Source of the DNA: Caprimulgus europaeus
Lineage: Eukaryota; Chordata; Aves; Caprimulgiformes; Caprimulgidae
NCBI GenBank assembly: GCA_907165065.1
Contig: OU015528.1
Location: 40,167,515 to 40,231,514 of the forward strand
Reading direction: 5' to 3'
DNA length: 64,000 bases
Part shown: positions 47,756 to 61,585 of the stretch, one piece after another
Position numbering within the stretch: position 1 is the stretch's first letter
Layout of the letters: the number at the start of each line of letters is the position of its first letter
Notes under the pieces: generated by a model
The model's database searches: none
Told to the model about the DNA's origin: nothing
What the model saw: the letters and a program-made list of their open reading frames with translations, nothing else
Made by a program: the position numbers and the translations under genes

Positions 47756-50700
47756 GCTGTACTGAAATGTGATAGCTCCATAACTAATGACAAGAAGGAT
47801 TGTTTTGTGTAAGGAAGGCAACATGAAAAAAAGAAGCCTGTTTTAAGGACCAGCTGAAGGCTTTGTGCCACCAACTCACAACCAGCCACTACTACCAGGT
47901 GAGTCAGGAGCAGGAGGCATCATGGGGCAATGTCACCGGCCTACCAGGTCCCCAGTCTGTCAGAATATTTAAAATACTGATGAAAGTAGCTTTGCACTAA
48001 GACTCTGCATTGAGCAGTGGCTTTGCTGAGCTCTTCTCTTCCACCAGCCCCACTGTTGTTATGCAAGGTGAGGAGAGGGGAATGCAACTAAACCTGGTGA
48101 GCGGTCACATTTTAAAACGCTATAGCTGTCAGCTGGCTGGATGTGAGTTGAAGGCTTATGGTGCTCTAACGCATGCCCAAGGAGTCTTCTAGGTGATGTA
48201 GCATGTGAAGTTTGGCTCTGGTATCCAGTCTCAACAGGAGTAGGCACCTCTCTAACATAAACATCTGCATAAATATTTGCTAGGTTAGTTAGTAATTTAT
48301 CCCAAATTTAAAACCATGTGGGCAACTAGAGGGTACATCTACACGGCACAGTGTAGTTCAACCAGAAAGCAAGCTGGCTTACATGACAGAAGACTTATAG
48401 CTGAAGTGGCATAGCAAAGTAGTGCAAAGTTAATAGAAAAGTTCCCACTATGTGTGGTGAGCTTTAGATCATGTATCCATAGAGACACATGAAATGGAAG
48501 AAATGTCACAGTGAAAAGGAAGGGCAGCAGGCAAAACTATTCTTTAGCTTTCTTCGTACTGCACTTGTAGTATTTAAGACAGATTCTAATTCTCTCTCTC
48601 ATGCTCCCCTCTCTACCAGAATCCTAATGCTTACAAAGCCTTTCTTTTTGTTTGGTTATTTATTTCGTGAGTGTGTGCTTGCAGTGAATGACGGAGTAGC
48701 AAAATCTGGATATGAAGAAGGTGATGACAGAAATAGATGATGTAGAAATGCAAGCAATTTTTTCCCACTCCACTCCTCAGGAAATTTATCTCTATGAAAA
48801 TAAGTAAATAAAAGCAACTACTAGCCACTAGTTATGAAAACAGTGAGATGTATTGATCAGAACTTTACAATATTTTTTTTCCTTAGAACTGTATAAGGCA
48901 GCTGTCCAATCTTTAATAAGCATGAAAAGATAAAAGTTCATTGAACTAAATGCACACAAACCTGATGAGGATATGACTTAATTTTGTGGGGGTGATGGAA
49001 ATACATGATACAAAGAAACCAGGTTTTATGAAATGGAAATGGAGAAACGTGATGCCTTGCTGCTGGCAGAAGTGAAAGTTTGGGAAATGGAATTTTTCCA
49101 ATTATATGGTCTCAGTTGTGCATTTTTTTCTCACAAAGTCCTGAAGCAAAGATACTCTAATATTTTTTAGAACAGATAAATGCTTAAATATACTTTTATG
49201 GATTAAATATCTTTTGTCAAATATGCCGTAAGCACAATAGTAAAATCCAGTTTCATATCAGAATAGATATGGCTCCTAATCCCTTGTTCTAGAATATTTA
49301 TGCCCAAGCTATTGAAAATTTTCTGAATTTATAAGAGAAAAAATAAGGTTTCAAATAAAACACAACAAGAAAAAATATTTTATCAATGGCTCATGGCCAA
49401 GGTAAATGCATTAATTATAATTAAAAATCAGGAAAAAAAATACCTGTTTACAAAATACATGGTACAGCTTTGCAAGAAATATTACCCAAGAGATTGTATT
49501 CTATGGAATTGGCTTAGTATCAGAAGAAAGAATGATTAAGTGTAGAAAAATTAATGTCCAAATTATTCTGGCACACTGCTTCGATAAAAAATGGTTTCTC
49601 TCCTTAGCTAGAGAGCTTAAAGTCTTTGGTGCAGAAGGCATCTATAACTGCTTTTTGCAATTCTTTAATTAATGCACTTACACACGTACATGCATACACT
49701 TACTTACCTAGAAAGCTTTACCTGACTTTTTGTGTGTTTTTGTGTGAAAAACAGTTAACACACACATGCTGGAGCAAACATTTACTCTCCTTTGAGGAAA
49801 TATATTGCATATATATTTTGAATGCTTAAAAAAAAAAGACTTTAAAAAATGCTAGCTGTGTTGCATCAATTATTCCCCAAATGCAAGAGTTTCTGTGTTA
49901 ACTAAAACTACCCCTTTCCAAAAGAAAAGTATGAGTGTGCAGATGTTAGTGAGTTGAGGTATGAGGAAGAAGGAGGACCACATGTTGATTTTAATATATG
50001 GTTTTGTGGGAGAGAAGGGAGGAAACATATGGGAGAAATTGCACCTCTGAAAGGTACCAGACAACCATTAGAGACAAGATCTGTTTGGTCTTCCTTGAAA
50101 GATACTATTTAGCTCTGTGGAGGAGGGAAACCTTGTTCACTTTGCAAATGCAAAATCAGACTGCTGCCATGAACCATTTTCAGGAGTGATTAACAAAACC
50201 AGTTTGCTTTACAAGATTTTCACAGAGGTAAAAAGGTATTTGTACAATCAAGTAGTGCACCCTTAGACTTATAAGGCAAAAAAAGAATTAGCACTTTTCC
50301 CCAAAAAGGATATCTTGTTATAGCATGCTTATTGTCTTCTCAGCAGATGTGGCATTTAAATATAGTGAGCAATGGCCAAACGAAGCAAGTAATTCTGAGA
50401 AACGAATGAGAATATTAGTCCTGGTTTCCTGAAAGGAGGTGAAAGTGGTTTGGCAATATTTACCCAAGATAATATTAATTTATTGAGTATTGAAATTAAA
50501 GAGCGGGGGAGCGAATGCCTGTGTATGCTGGTGAAAGTGTAACATGAAATTAGAATAGACTCTAAAGTTGCAGATGAACTGAAATATCCCAAGTGGCATC
50601 AGCACAAAGCAAGGGATTTCTACAGCAGCAAATGTTGGTGTAAGGGTTTATCTTATGCCTTAAGATCTCTGCTCTTAGTGGTGCAAAGTATACTAAGGAA

Positions 50701-53700
50701 AAAAAAAATCCAGAACATTTTAAATTGCAGCTCTAGACTTCAGCGGGAGCAGGAACTCTAAATCGTGGTTATCAGAACAAGGTAAACCTACATATGAGAA
50801 AATAAAGTATACAATAACTAGTTGTCAATTTTTTTTTTAAAGTATGCCTTTTGCTCTTGGGTTATATGCACTTTTGGCCCAAGTTAAACAAATGAAAATG
50901 TGGTATCTACAGTCAAAAGAAAAAGGAATAGTACTGTGGTTAAAGAGAAGGGCATTAAGCCAAAAGTTCTTTTAACTTCTTACATTTATTTCCAAAAATA
51001 TTACATGTACTGTAGCAAGGATAGTAACTGTTCCTTGTTACATTTCCACCCCCAATCTAGTAGACATAAGTACGCCAGTGCTGCAGTACAGCAGGCTGGA
51101 CAGATGGCCAATATTGTTCTTTGTGTACCACATCAGTTTGCATGCCCAAGGCAATGTTTTTGAAAGCCGAATCTGTTATTTTTATTGAGACAACAAAAAA
51201 AGAGCAGTTCTAGGGACCACCACAGGCTCCTTTCGTTGTAAAAGAGTTCATACAATAATACGCTGATAAAAAATCATTCTGAAATAAGTTAAAGTGCAAT
51301 TATAGAGCAGAAATATACGTACATAGTATTTATTTAACTTTTTCTTGCCTTCATGGTATTTTTGTCTTTTCTGCTTAAACTGCTCAGGATAGAAGCAGTC
51401 TAATCACAAATAAATGTTTGCATCTGATGTTAAAATTAAAAGTAGGTCTTTTGCATAACAGTTTTATTTTTCCTGGTAATATCTTTGCTCAATGCAGTTA
51501 TCTGGGAAGAAAATCCGCCTTAGTAATACCAAGAAACTGAACCGTCTGGTTGTGCTGGTTTTTAAAAAATGGTACATATCTGTGAAGAAATGGTAACATT
51601 TCATAAAGTACAAACACAGTATCTTAGGGATTGAGAATACACAGTCTGAGATTTCCACGGCTGCCAGGAAGGTTTCCTGAGCTGGTAAAAGCATAACCAA
51701 CATTAATGAGTAAATAGCAAGAAAGAGGGAAGGCAGCTATTTAACCAGCTGAACAGAGGAAATGAGCGTCAGCTTTTGATGTTCAGCTTTACTCATTAAA
51801 TGTGAAACTCTTACACAAGCCCAGCAAATGGCTGGCAAAGGGTTTAATTAGCAATATAAACCTACTTAAAGTACCTTCAAGTTCTAAGTGGAATTTTAAG
51901 AGCCTTTTTACAACTGTTAGGGCAAAGTAGAATTTCATTTGAGAATTTGTAGTACGTGGTATGACAGTTGAAACACATCTAGAAATGTGGCTGAAAAATA
52001 ACCTATGATCTGCCCAGACAGCAATTCAATTTTATGCCAGTTTAACAACAAAATACTGTTATGGAAATGTTATTGTAACTAATCTTTCTCTGCACTTAAT
52101 TTAATTGTTAAACTAACATGTGATAAATAATGCTTTAGATTCAAGTTGGAGATGCATATTACTTATTTCAAAACTGAACAAATTATTTTAATTGAAATTG
52201 CAAAATAGTATGTATGAAGAAGATACTGAGCATTCCTGCTGTGGTGTTGCTGATAGGAAACTATCTGTAAAGGTTTATATGTATCAAATGTTTTTATCTA
52301 GATTTGTATATTATATGTATTATATGTAATCATGCAATAGAAACAGTTCTCCTGTAACTGTAACATTCAGACTTGCATAGTGTCCCATCTTGTTTAGTAG
52401 AGAGAAACAGATCTTAGACAACCATTGTATGCTGAGATAACTCTGAATGTGCTCCTCTTTCTCTCCATTTGCAGCAGAAGCAGCAATCTAGCCTTAGCCT
52501 TAGTCTACATTCCTGACTGTGTCGCTAAGGGACGTTAGTGCCTAGATGATTCAGAATGTATTTGCTGTGACAAAACTAGTAGAAGTAAGAACTTGAAAAA
52601 TGTCATCTGGAGATAACAAAATACACATATTTGGAAATTATTTTCATTTCAGCCTTCCAGGGTGGATAAAACTAAAATGGAAAAAATAAGACAAACAATT
52701 GTTTATATGAAAAAAATATTTGGCAAAATCAACAGTTTCAGTCTTTTATGATATGTAAAGCAATCCAAATGGAGCACAAATTTTGTAGTTTTCATCTCCA
52801 AGGACTAAGAACAAGGATTAAACTTCTTGTTTTACTTTATCTGAAATGCTAATGGAGTCATGGAGACTCTTCAATTCATTTGTTTTTGTATATAGATTAT
52901 GTCACCAAAATAATTTGTTTTCATTATAATACATCTGTATTTTCCACCTGTGTTTTGCAAAACATTACACTGTACTATCTGAGGATACAACACAGCTTGA
53001 GCTCATGATACATAATCTACATTACTGCTCATAATTTAATATTTATTGAAATGCAGCCTAACAACTGGAAAATTAACATGAGAGTAGTAAGAGCTATAAT
53101 TTCCATTAGAATCTCTGAAATGCTTCATAGTGAGTTTATTGCATCTGCAGTTTTTAAGATGGTTAACCATGGGTTTTTTTCCTTTAATAGTTCTCCCAGA
53201 TTAAAAAAAAAAAAAAAGGGTGTTATAGTTTGATGTTTATTTAACTTTTAATAATTCAATAGCAAACAAGTTCCTGATTTCCCTTTATAAAAGGAAAATT
53301 AGTCTAACACAAGAGAATACTGAGCAGAGAGTAAAATAGAACACTGATCTAAAAATAACACATTCATATAGCACCTTAGTGAGATATCTTTATCCTGGTA
53401 CATACAGGAAATATGCTAAAACTATTTTGCCTGAAAATTACTGTCTTCTGGGTTTCTTTAGCCTGCACTAAACTAAGGGCTCAGTTCTTTTAATTCACAT
53501 TGAGTAGTAGTTTACTTCCCAAGAATTCCACGTGTCAGAGAGATTACACTATGTGAAGAAAGGTAAAAGACAAACTGGCTTTTAGTTAAGAAAAAAAGGC
53601 CCAGAGACATTAGGCAATGAGGAATTTCAAACAGTGCCAATAGGAACAATGCATATAAGTTAGTGAAGAATAGATCCATCAGTGTGCAGACCACAATGTA

Positions 53701-56541
53701 CTATTTTCCGTATTGGCATTTCAGTATGAAAATACTAATGTTCGGTCCACAAATAAACCCAGGAAATACACAACAACAGAACCAACTGCATACACCAGTG
53801 AACAGAGCTTTGTGACACTGAAAATCCTTTGCTTCATCAGTGGAAAAAAGAAAATCCAAACTTTAAGAAGTATTAATGTGCATATACATGTTTGTTATTT
53901 TCCTTTCAGAAGGCAATAATTTTTCTTAACATGTGAAAAAAAAAAAATCTTAAAATGTATCTTTCTGAAATCTGTCTGAAACCAGTTATTGATTTTATGT
54001 ATTTGTTTATTTATGGAATAAATGTATTGTTAACTATTTTTTCGAAATCAACTAAAATTCAACAGGAAGAGTGGTGCATGCCTCTCATTCCCAGCACATA
54101 CTACTAGCCACATCCAAATAAAGCTTACTTTGAGGGCATTCACTTGATATTTGTGGGTTTGACCTTCTCAGACAGATGCGAGTTTTCACTGCTAAGCCAT
54201 GGTATTGAAGATGAGACTCTACTATTGTTTTAAAAAGGAAAGCAGTTTTGTTCAACTCTGAATTAAAAAATACCATTTAAATTACTTCAAGGTTGTACTG
54301 AGAGCATTTAATTTGTACTAGCTATTCACATTGTATATGGTTTTGATTACAAGAACATTTTAAACCATTTGATTAAGTATATTTTCCTTTCTAATTTAGA
54401 AGATTGCTTTGGATGTACTGCATTTCTGAATAAATGTAAAGGTAATGTTCCTGGTTATCCTAGTTATGTTTGCTTTGGCACTAGTAGTTAATGATCAAGG
54501 AAAGGAAAAATAGAAGAATGGCACTTCATTAAAATGATTTTTGACTAATTATCAACTAATTATTTGATAATCATGGAAGATCACTGTTAAAAAACAAGTC
54601 CTTCATAAGTATTTATAAACACCGGAGATTAGCATGCATGTTTCTTTTAAAAAATGGTGTTATTTCCTTTTCAAATTGAACATGTACACTGCTCTTTAAC
54701 TATTTTACTGAAGATACGTGTATGAAGAATAGAGATTTAGGTGTATATTAAGGAACAAAGAAAAAAAGATTTTCTTTGAGAAGAAGATTTTTTTTTAAGT
54801 ATGTAGGAGAATATATCAGAAGATTTATTTTAAAATGTACCTTACCTCTGTGTTGGGCGATTTGTCAAACCTCAGCCTGAATATATCAGGATTTATGAAC
54901 CAAGAAAACCAATCTCATTGCTGTTTTGTGTAGGTTTTTGAATAATTTACCCTTCCAATATAGCCGTGTTAGGTTAGAATGTACTGCGTACAGTAGTTCA
55001 CTCTTAGTGTGTGCAGGAATTCTTGAAATTTCAACATTGCCTTCCAGGTTTAACTAAAACCCATACATGTTATTAGATGATAACCATAGTACTCATGAGA
55101 TTGACAATGCAGTGTTCATCTGAGTCTCACTTTATGCTCATGGATTTCTTAGTGTATCTACTGAGAGTCTGGAGAATTTCTTAGAGGGAAAACCCCCACA
55201 GATTCTGCCAATCCAAATGTATGCATATGGTATAAATCATATAGCTATGCCGCCTCCCTGTGTGGTACACTAAAAGTCCAGAGCTGACACTGAAGTCATG
55301 AGGAGTGAGGGAACTTTTCTGCTTATTGGATAAAGCTAGGCAAAATAAGCTTACAGAAAATAACCAGAGACAGTGGAAAGATATCTATAAAACTAACATG
55401 ATCAGGATTAGAAAACTGAAGAAAAAAAGTAAAACAAACAAAAAAGTAATCTCGAAACATTACTTTTTCATTGAATTAAGATTCTTCATTTTACATCCGC
55501 TCTGTTGGCTAGAGAACATCCCGGAAAGACTGTTGATGACATTCACCTCCCATTGATTAACCTGTTAAACTTTACATTTGTATCATACATGGACTGGACC
55601 TGTAGACATGGAAGACATAATAGTCCTTGGAAAGCATGCTGCAGTATTCAGCTATGTGCAAATTTCTCACAAGGAGTTCTGCATATCGTGAAGGAACACA
55701 AAATGTTGAAGCTGAGATGTGCCTGTCTATGAGAACAATGTTGCCCTTGAGGTGCTTGGATTTGATAGTGACAGTTGTACTCAAGCAGAATGCTTGCTTA
55801 CTGTGAGGCATTTTGTTAGAATAAGGAGAGTAAATTGGTCCCCTAAGTAATACAAAATCCAAGTAGCGCTTGTTTCAGTGAAAGGACCCAGGAAAAAGAA
55901 CAAAGGATATTTGTTGAGACAGAATAACAGATGCAATTATCTATTTTTTACATAGTTGTCATGTCAGATTTATAATTTTACATTCTTTCCCTTTTGAAAA
56001 GAAGTTGTAATGATTAGCCACACAGTTTTGTTACAGTGATTAGAATGAAACTTCTAGTTTCAGGTCAAATTTCCTCATCACAACCGGCTTTAAAAGAAAC
56101 ACATCACCAGCTATTGTACAAATGTGTACTACCATAACATTTCAAATTTTTATGTGCATGGGGTGCAATCCAATTTCTTTTCACAACATACTAGTCATAG
56201 CTTTAAACCTTTTGGTAATTATAGGATGTTTTGGGGTTTTTTTTGTTCTGTTTAGTCCAAAAGATCTCTCTTACAGAGAAACAATAAAAAAGGGGTTCAA
56301 GATCTCAAGAAAAGTTTGAGAACTTTATATTTCCTATAAAATTCAAAATTTTCAACAAATAAATGTTTGTATATTGCCTGGCCAAACTAGAAAAAATAAA
56401 TTGCTTTGCTTGTTTTTTAATTCCCCAGATATTCTGTGTCTCTAGTAAAGACTTGGAAATGTCAGTTTTCCTGGGGAATGGCACCAGTTGGGACTCAGCT
56501 GATTGTATGCAGTCTGTACCTTCTCAGGTGGCTTTGCTTTA
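47756..56541. other. Intergenic sequence toward the MGAT4C 3' end
   Basis: AT-rich DNA with no recognisable gene or transposon. The part nearest 56541 should contain the MGAT4C 3' UTR, whose end I could not place. An AATAAA on the minus strand overlaps the stop codon (56538-56543) and is unlikely to be the used site. Confidence 0.5.
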
Positions 56542-57695
56542 TTAATTTGGTGTTTGAGAAGTCCAGACACTAATGCTTCTAATGATCAGCCATTCTTTTT
56601 GGCTTTTGGTAACAAGTATTCTCATACAGTTAATATCAAACAGAACTTTGTGCTCTACATCTGTTATTTCAAAATTCCCATTTTTGAATTCCCCTAATCT
56701 CAAATAAGTAGTACATTGTCTGCCTTTTTTATTCCCTACAATCTTTTCTCCTACTTCCAGGGCCCCATGATGCAGAATGTCATTTTGTCGGTCTTCAGTT
56801 CCAGTGACAACTTTGATTTTATTAATTTTAATGGGTTTTTCAAATACAATCCCATAGAAGTCTCCAGTAGAAGGCGATTTTCCCCAGAAGTACTCATCAA
56901 TGCTGCTGTAAGCTTTGCTTGCCTCATAGTTTTCAAATACATTCATGTTGGTGTGCAAGTTTGCAGGTGGGTTGTCAGGAATATCAAAAGATTCCTCTTC
57001 AAAATCATCATCCTTTAGCTTGTTTTCAGCTCCTTTGTAAGAGGAATAGTATCCCATGTGCTGGAACAGAGATGGCTTAAAACGTATCACTTCCTTTTGA
57101 GCTAATAGCCCACGAAAGTGGATAAGCAGCCAATCACAAGGCATTTCTTGGTAGAACATCAACAGAAAATGGGCCAGTCGTGGGAGGTCATGGGAATGGT
57201 AAAGTTTTCCAATGTACCCCAGTTTGGAGAATTCCAAAGTCACCCAGTAGGAGCCTTCCCGTGAGGTAATTACTTTCTTAACAGTAGTCAAAAAATTCTT
57301 TGAGCAGCGAACATCATCTTCTAGCATCACATAATAGTCAGAAAGATTTGCACAGAAGTTAAGAAGGAAAGCATAATCTACATTTTGTTTGGAACGAAAC
57401 TTCACACGGTCCTCTGGGTCATTGTAATTTCTCTTGAGGCCATCCAGTACAGGATAATACTCTTCAGGGACATGAATAACTATTAATCTGCCCGCAATTA
57501 TGTGATGTGCAAATTTCTGTGAAATATCCTGGACTATCCCTTCACACCAGGCTGAGTCAAAATCTGCCAGCTGCACTACTACTGCAATTTCTTTGAGTTC
57601 CTCATAACTTGACTGCTCAAATATGGATTTGATGGTCTCAAGCAAGTAGTTTCCCTTTTTCCGTTTCACAGAGGATAGCCCAATTGTAAGATATC
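56542..57695 (-). CDS. MGAT4C: MGAT4C last coding exon (GT54 N-acetylglucosaminyltransferase catalytic region)
   Basis: Golgi type II membrane enzyme of family GT54 (MGAT4), which adds beta-1,4 GlcNAc branches to N-glycan mannose. I recall that chicken GnT-VI belongs to this branch, while activity of the human protein is uncertain. This exon completes a split Arg codon and then encodes 383 residues from [14 protein letters not shown] to the stop. Visible are [16 protein letters not shown], the acidic metal/nucleotide-binding type motif [11 protein letters not shown] (EDD at 57321-57313), [20 protein letters not shown], and a C-terminal region ([12 protein letters not shown] to [12 protein letters not shown]) that corresponds to the lectin-like domain of the family. 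The sequence closely matches the human protein I recall, with four extra end residues (QTPN). The acceptor reads TTTTGTACAG. An open frame runs upstream to 57840, but only with a TTG start and intron sequence. Confidence 0.95.
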
Positions 57696-59787
57696 CTGTA
57701 CAAAACACAATTAAAAAAAAACCCTGAATATTTGACACTGGAAACCATTTCACTGCAAAGCTATCCTCCAGAGCTGTGCTTATATTAAATAAATCTTTTG
57801 AATGGTGAAGACTGAGACATTTGGTGTGTGAACTTATCAAGCTGCATGCAACAAAGGATGTTTATTGCCTTTTCACGGAAGAAGAAACGTATTGCAAGCA
57901 AATAGACATATGGAGACTACTGTATTAAACATTCACTTGTTAACTGCAAAGAACGGCATGTAGTGGACAAAAGCCAAAGCGATGTGCACATACATGCCTG
58001 GTAGAGGAAACCACATAGACAATGATAAGGCTGTAAAATCTGCTAAAAGAAAGGGTATTATGAGATATGATTCACAAAATATTTTTAAAGCAAGGAACTA
58101 CGAATGCAGCACAAAAATGTGAGCTATAGATTAATTAACAAATTTTTATCATAGGTACACTTATGCATAACTTCACATTTCTGTGAATATTCCATGGATT
58201 TTTTTTCCCTGTGTGTTCATTTTTAACTGAATTTGTTCAATTTTTCCTGGCTAATAGTTCTTCTTCTAACCTTCTTTCAGGACTCAGGTGAAGGACATTA
58301 GGAAAAGGTACTTCACCCAGAGGGTGATGGAGCACTGGAATAGGCTGCCTAGGGAGGTAGTCATGGCACCAAGCCTGACAATATTCAAGAAGCATTTGAA
58401 CAATGCCCTCAGACATGGTCTGAATCTTGGGATTGTCCTATGTTAGGACAGGACTTGGACCTAATGATCCTTGTGGGCCCCTTCCAACTCACATTTATGA
58501 TTCTATGATTCTATGATGCTTTGATCATTTTACAGGGAACTCCCTCTTGCAAGATGTAATTTAGATATTATTTTGAAGTAGAAAATAACTTACTATTGCA
58601 TACCTATGCTTGTATAAATAATTCTTAATGCTGTTATATCTTTCTAGGGAGAGATGCACCTTAATTACAAAAAAAGAATTTTCAGCTCTGCTGTTTTGGC
58701 GTCATTGCCATCACATTTCTACCAGCAGTCCAAATCAGGATTTTTTTCCAGACATTTGCTAATATATCTCCATTTTTCTAACTTCTGATGTAAAAAATGT
58801 TCAGACTATAATTGACAGGTATATTTTAGTTGAACCTACCCCAGCTTTCTTAAAATATTATGGTTTGTAAAATTCTGCTCTGATAAAGTGATTCAGAGTT
58901 TCCCTCGAGGCTTAAGTCTGCTCAAAATGCAGTTGTACAGTGAAATACAACCCCCAGAAGCCATTTGTGCTGTCTACACAGCCCCAGATTTCTAAAATTT
59001 GAACAAACTTTATAGCTTTCTATGAAGATCAACAACTCACAGCTGATTTTATTTTACCTTCTGTGCTTGGACTTCTGAGCCTTGTTTATGTTTGTGAAAT
59101 GATCGATTTGGGACCAAAAGCATGCTTGTCTAAAAGCTAGGTATGGCCATATTTCACTTTGAGTTGAAAGTCTTGAACTCTGCCCGAGGTCAAAATAACT
59201 AGATAATCCATCTGCAGATGGATTCAAGAAGAATCCTCCTTTACTGTCCCCATTATAACACAATTTACCTCCCTCATTACCACAGCTAAAGGAACAAGGA
59301 GATCTATTCACAGCTGAGCTGCTGGACTAGCAGAACAGGGGACCTGAAGGGTGTATCTATGTGATCCCAAACATACCTTAAATTAGATTTTACTGGTTAT
59401 ATAGACAGAGGTTGACAGTATGGTCTCAGAGAGTAGTTACAGAACAACACCAGCATGTGTCTTGCTCTTGCTTTCCAAATCATCTCTCTCTGGCCTGGGG
59501 GAAGATCCACAGAAATAGACTTGCACAAACCATCCAGGGACTGCCTGCAGGACGACTACAAGTCACGCATTTGGTCAGAAGGTAACCAGGCTGTGGGGCA
59601 GTCACTGCTAGGGCTGAACTAGCAGCTACCTAGGAACTGCTTATGCAGAGATAGCTGTCCCACTAACTCTCTGAGATAGTCACTGCCTAACTCAGCCTCT
59701 CTTGCCTAGAATTATCACAGGGACTAAATGGATTTCACCCATTTTTAAATTACTTCATTTCATAACATTCAGATTGCAGTTACTTAC
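57696..59787 (-). other. MGAT4C: MGAT4C intron between the two coding exons
   Basis: A 2.1-kb intron, donor GTAAGT and acceptor TACAG preceded by a T-rich tract on the minus strand. It contains a CR1 tail antisense to the gene at 58280-58518 and nothing else recognised. Confidence 0.88.
58280..58518 (+). mobile_element. CR1 LINE, 3' end
   Basis: Plus-strand CR1 tail. It contains the end of ORF2 (gtacttcacccagagggtg, ctggaataggctgcc, agggaggtagt) and the 3' UTR block ggccccttccaactcacatt. It ends in tandem ATTCTATG octamers (58499-58517). The octamer differs from ATTCTGTG of the copy at 861, so at least two CR1 subfamilies are represented in this window. Confidence 0.93.
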
Positions 59788-59935
59788 TTTTCCTTGGCAA
59801 AGCCGTGCCAGCTAGGTAGCGATAGGAAATATTTATAGATCCTGAGAAATTAGACAAATCTTTAAAAGTGTGAACATAGCGCTCTGGGTTGAGCTGGTGC
59901 GTGGCTGTTTCTCTGATTAATTGCTTGCCCCCTTC
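59788..59935 (-). CDS. MGAT4C: MGAT4C penultimate coding exon (stem region)
   Basis: 148 nt on the minus strand encoding 49 residues plus one base: [20 protein letters not shown], then [20 protein letters not shown] and LAGTALPRK. The extra A joins GA of the next exon to make Arg, giving PRKR-YLTIG, as in human MGAT4C (LQRKRYLTIG from memory). Acceptor: a pyrimidine-rich tract then CTAATAG. Donor: GTAAGT. It enters in phase 0. This is the luminal stem between the membrane anchor and the catalytic domain, with two N-glycosylation sequons (NFS and NIS). It carries no start codon of its own and is hidden from simple open-frame searches. Confidence 0.93.
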
Positions 59936-61552
59936 CTATTAGTGAGGAAACAAAAAGAATAGGAGAGGGAGAGAGACAGAGAGAAACACATTTGAGAATG
60001 CCAGCCAGAGAGGAAAGACGGTCAGGCAGTTTTCCAAGAATAACATTTTTCTGCATCAGTTTTCATGAAAGCATGTATATGTCACCTCATTTTTTAAAAA
60101 ACCCATTACTGGATATCATGCATTTTTGGATACAGAAAATCTACCATAACCTTTCAGATTATGGTAACAGGAAAAGAAAAAAAAGATTTTGGCCAAAAAC
60201 TTCGGAAAGATTGCAAATACTAAATTATCACCAAAAATGCTGTGATATTCAAAATAGGGATAAGAAAGTATCAGTCAGCAGCAGCTGAGAAACATTTTCA
60301 TTGATGGAGAAGTGGGGGAAATTTTTTGAAAATATTTTCAGTGCTTAAAAAAACCACCAAGATTGTTACAAAGGAAAGACAAAACTAGATCCTGGCATCT
60401 GTCTAATTTTTCCATTTTCTTTGAGTAGCTCCAACTCAGGTTTGTGATAAGAAGAAATGCATGTCATCATCCAGACAGATAAAGTATTCTCTGGATTTGG
60501 TGAACATAGTTTGTTGGTATAGAACAAAGGCAAATTTATCACCATGCCTCCTCTTCCTGCCTCCTCTTCCTGCCTCCTTCTCCTGTCTTTTTTTTTCCAA
60601 GAGGTTTCTCAAGCCATAGTAAAGCCACACAAGGGAAGGAGCAGCTTCATCAGCAGTGCCCTATCTAAAAGCTCACTTGGGTCTCAGGAAAGTCTGTTCC
60701 TCAGTCCTGAAGAAAAGGGAAAATATTTAACAGGTTGTAGGGTCATGAGACTGAATTTAAAGGTAGGAATGCTTATTTAATTTGCACTGCTTGATTCTAG
60801 TCTGATGACAGGCCAGTTTATGAATGAGTTCATTTCTTCTGATATATACAGTATGTAATGTCATTAAATAGGCTCATTGGCAGCAATAGTACTACAACTA
60901 ACAAGAACAACCACAGAAACAGTAAACATATGTAATGGCTTAAGTATTAAAAATATGTCAAAGATTTATTTTATAGCACAAATAAATATTTCTGTAAATG
61001 GATCCTAGGTTCTTTAAGTTCATTATTTTTCTTTTATAGTAGTAAATCATTCACTTTTGAGCTTAGTAAAGATCTTTGGTGGACATCCAAGGGCGTCTAC
61101 CTGCACTGTGATGCTCTTTTGATCTGCAATGTCTCTCAAGTAGTTTCTTTCTAGGGCTGCTATACTACTTTGCATTTGCTCATAAATTATGAGAGGAAGT
61201 TTTACGTTGATCAAATTCCAGATTAAAATGTAACTCAGGGGACTAGGATGAGAGTGCACCAAAACTTCAGGAGATATGAATGAAAACTGTCAAATGGAAA
61301 AAAAAAAAAAAAAAAGAAAAGGGCTGATCCAAAACCTTTATTTTTTAAACCCAGCCTTTCTTTAATGTCAAAACGTTAACAGTTATTGGTTCCAGAATGA
61401 AACACAAAAATTCTTTATTTTATAAGAAGGTTTTGGAATGGAAACCCATTCTGTTGAGTTTTTTTCTACATAAAAAGCTTCAAAATGTTTAGAAATAGAG
61501 AATGTCAGGACAAAATGTTATAATTTTAACAAGCAAAATATTTGAACTGACC

Positions 61553-61585
<33 letters not shown>

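Noticed and set aside
47263-47889. Long open frames of KERKGKE or PFLSF repeats
   Set aside because: They are translations of the pentanucleotide satellite; any uninterrupted 5-bp repeat without a stop gives such frames.
57696-57840. N-terminal extension of the MGAT4C exon
   Set aside because: It starts with TTG, contains the T-rich splice acceptor and has no similarity to MGAT4C; the true upstream residues are in the exon at 59935-59788.
61047-61262. 71-codon minus-strand frame in the MGAT4C intron, considered as the missing first coding exon
   Set aside because: It lacks the hydrophobic anchor and any resemblance to the MGAT4C N-terminus; treated as chance.
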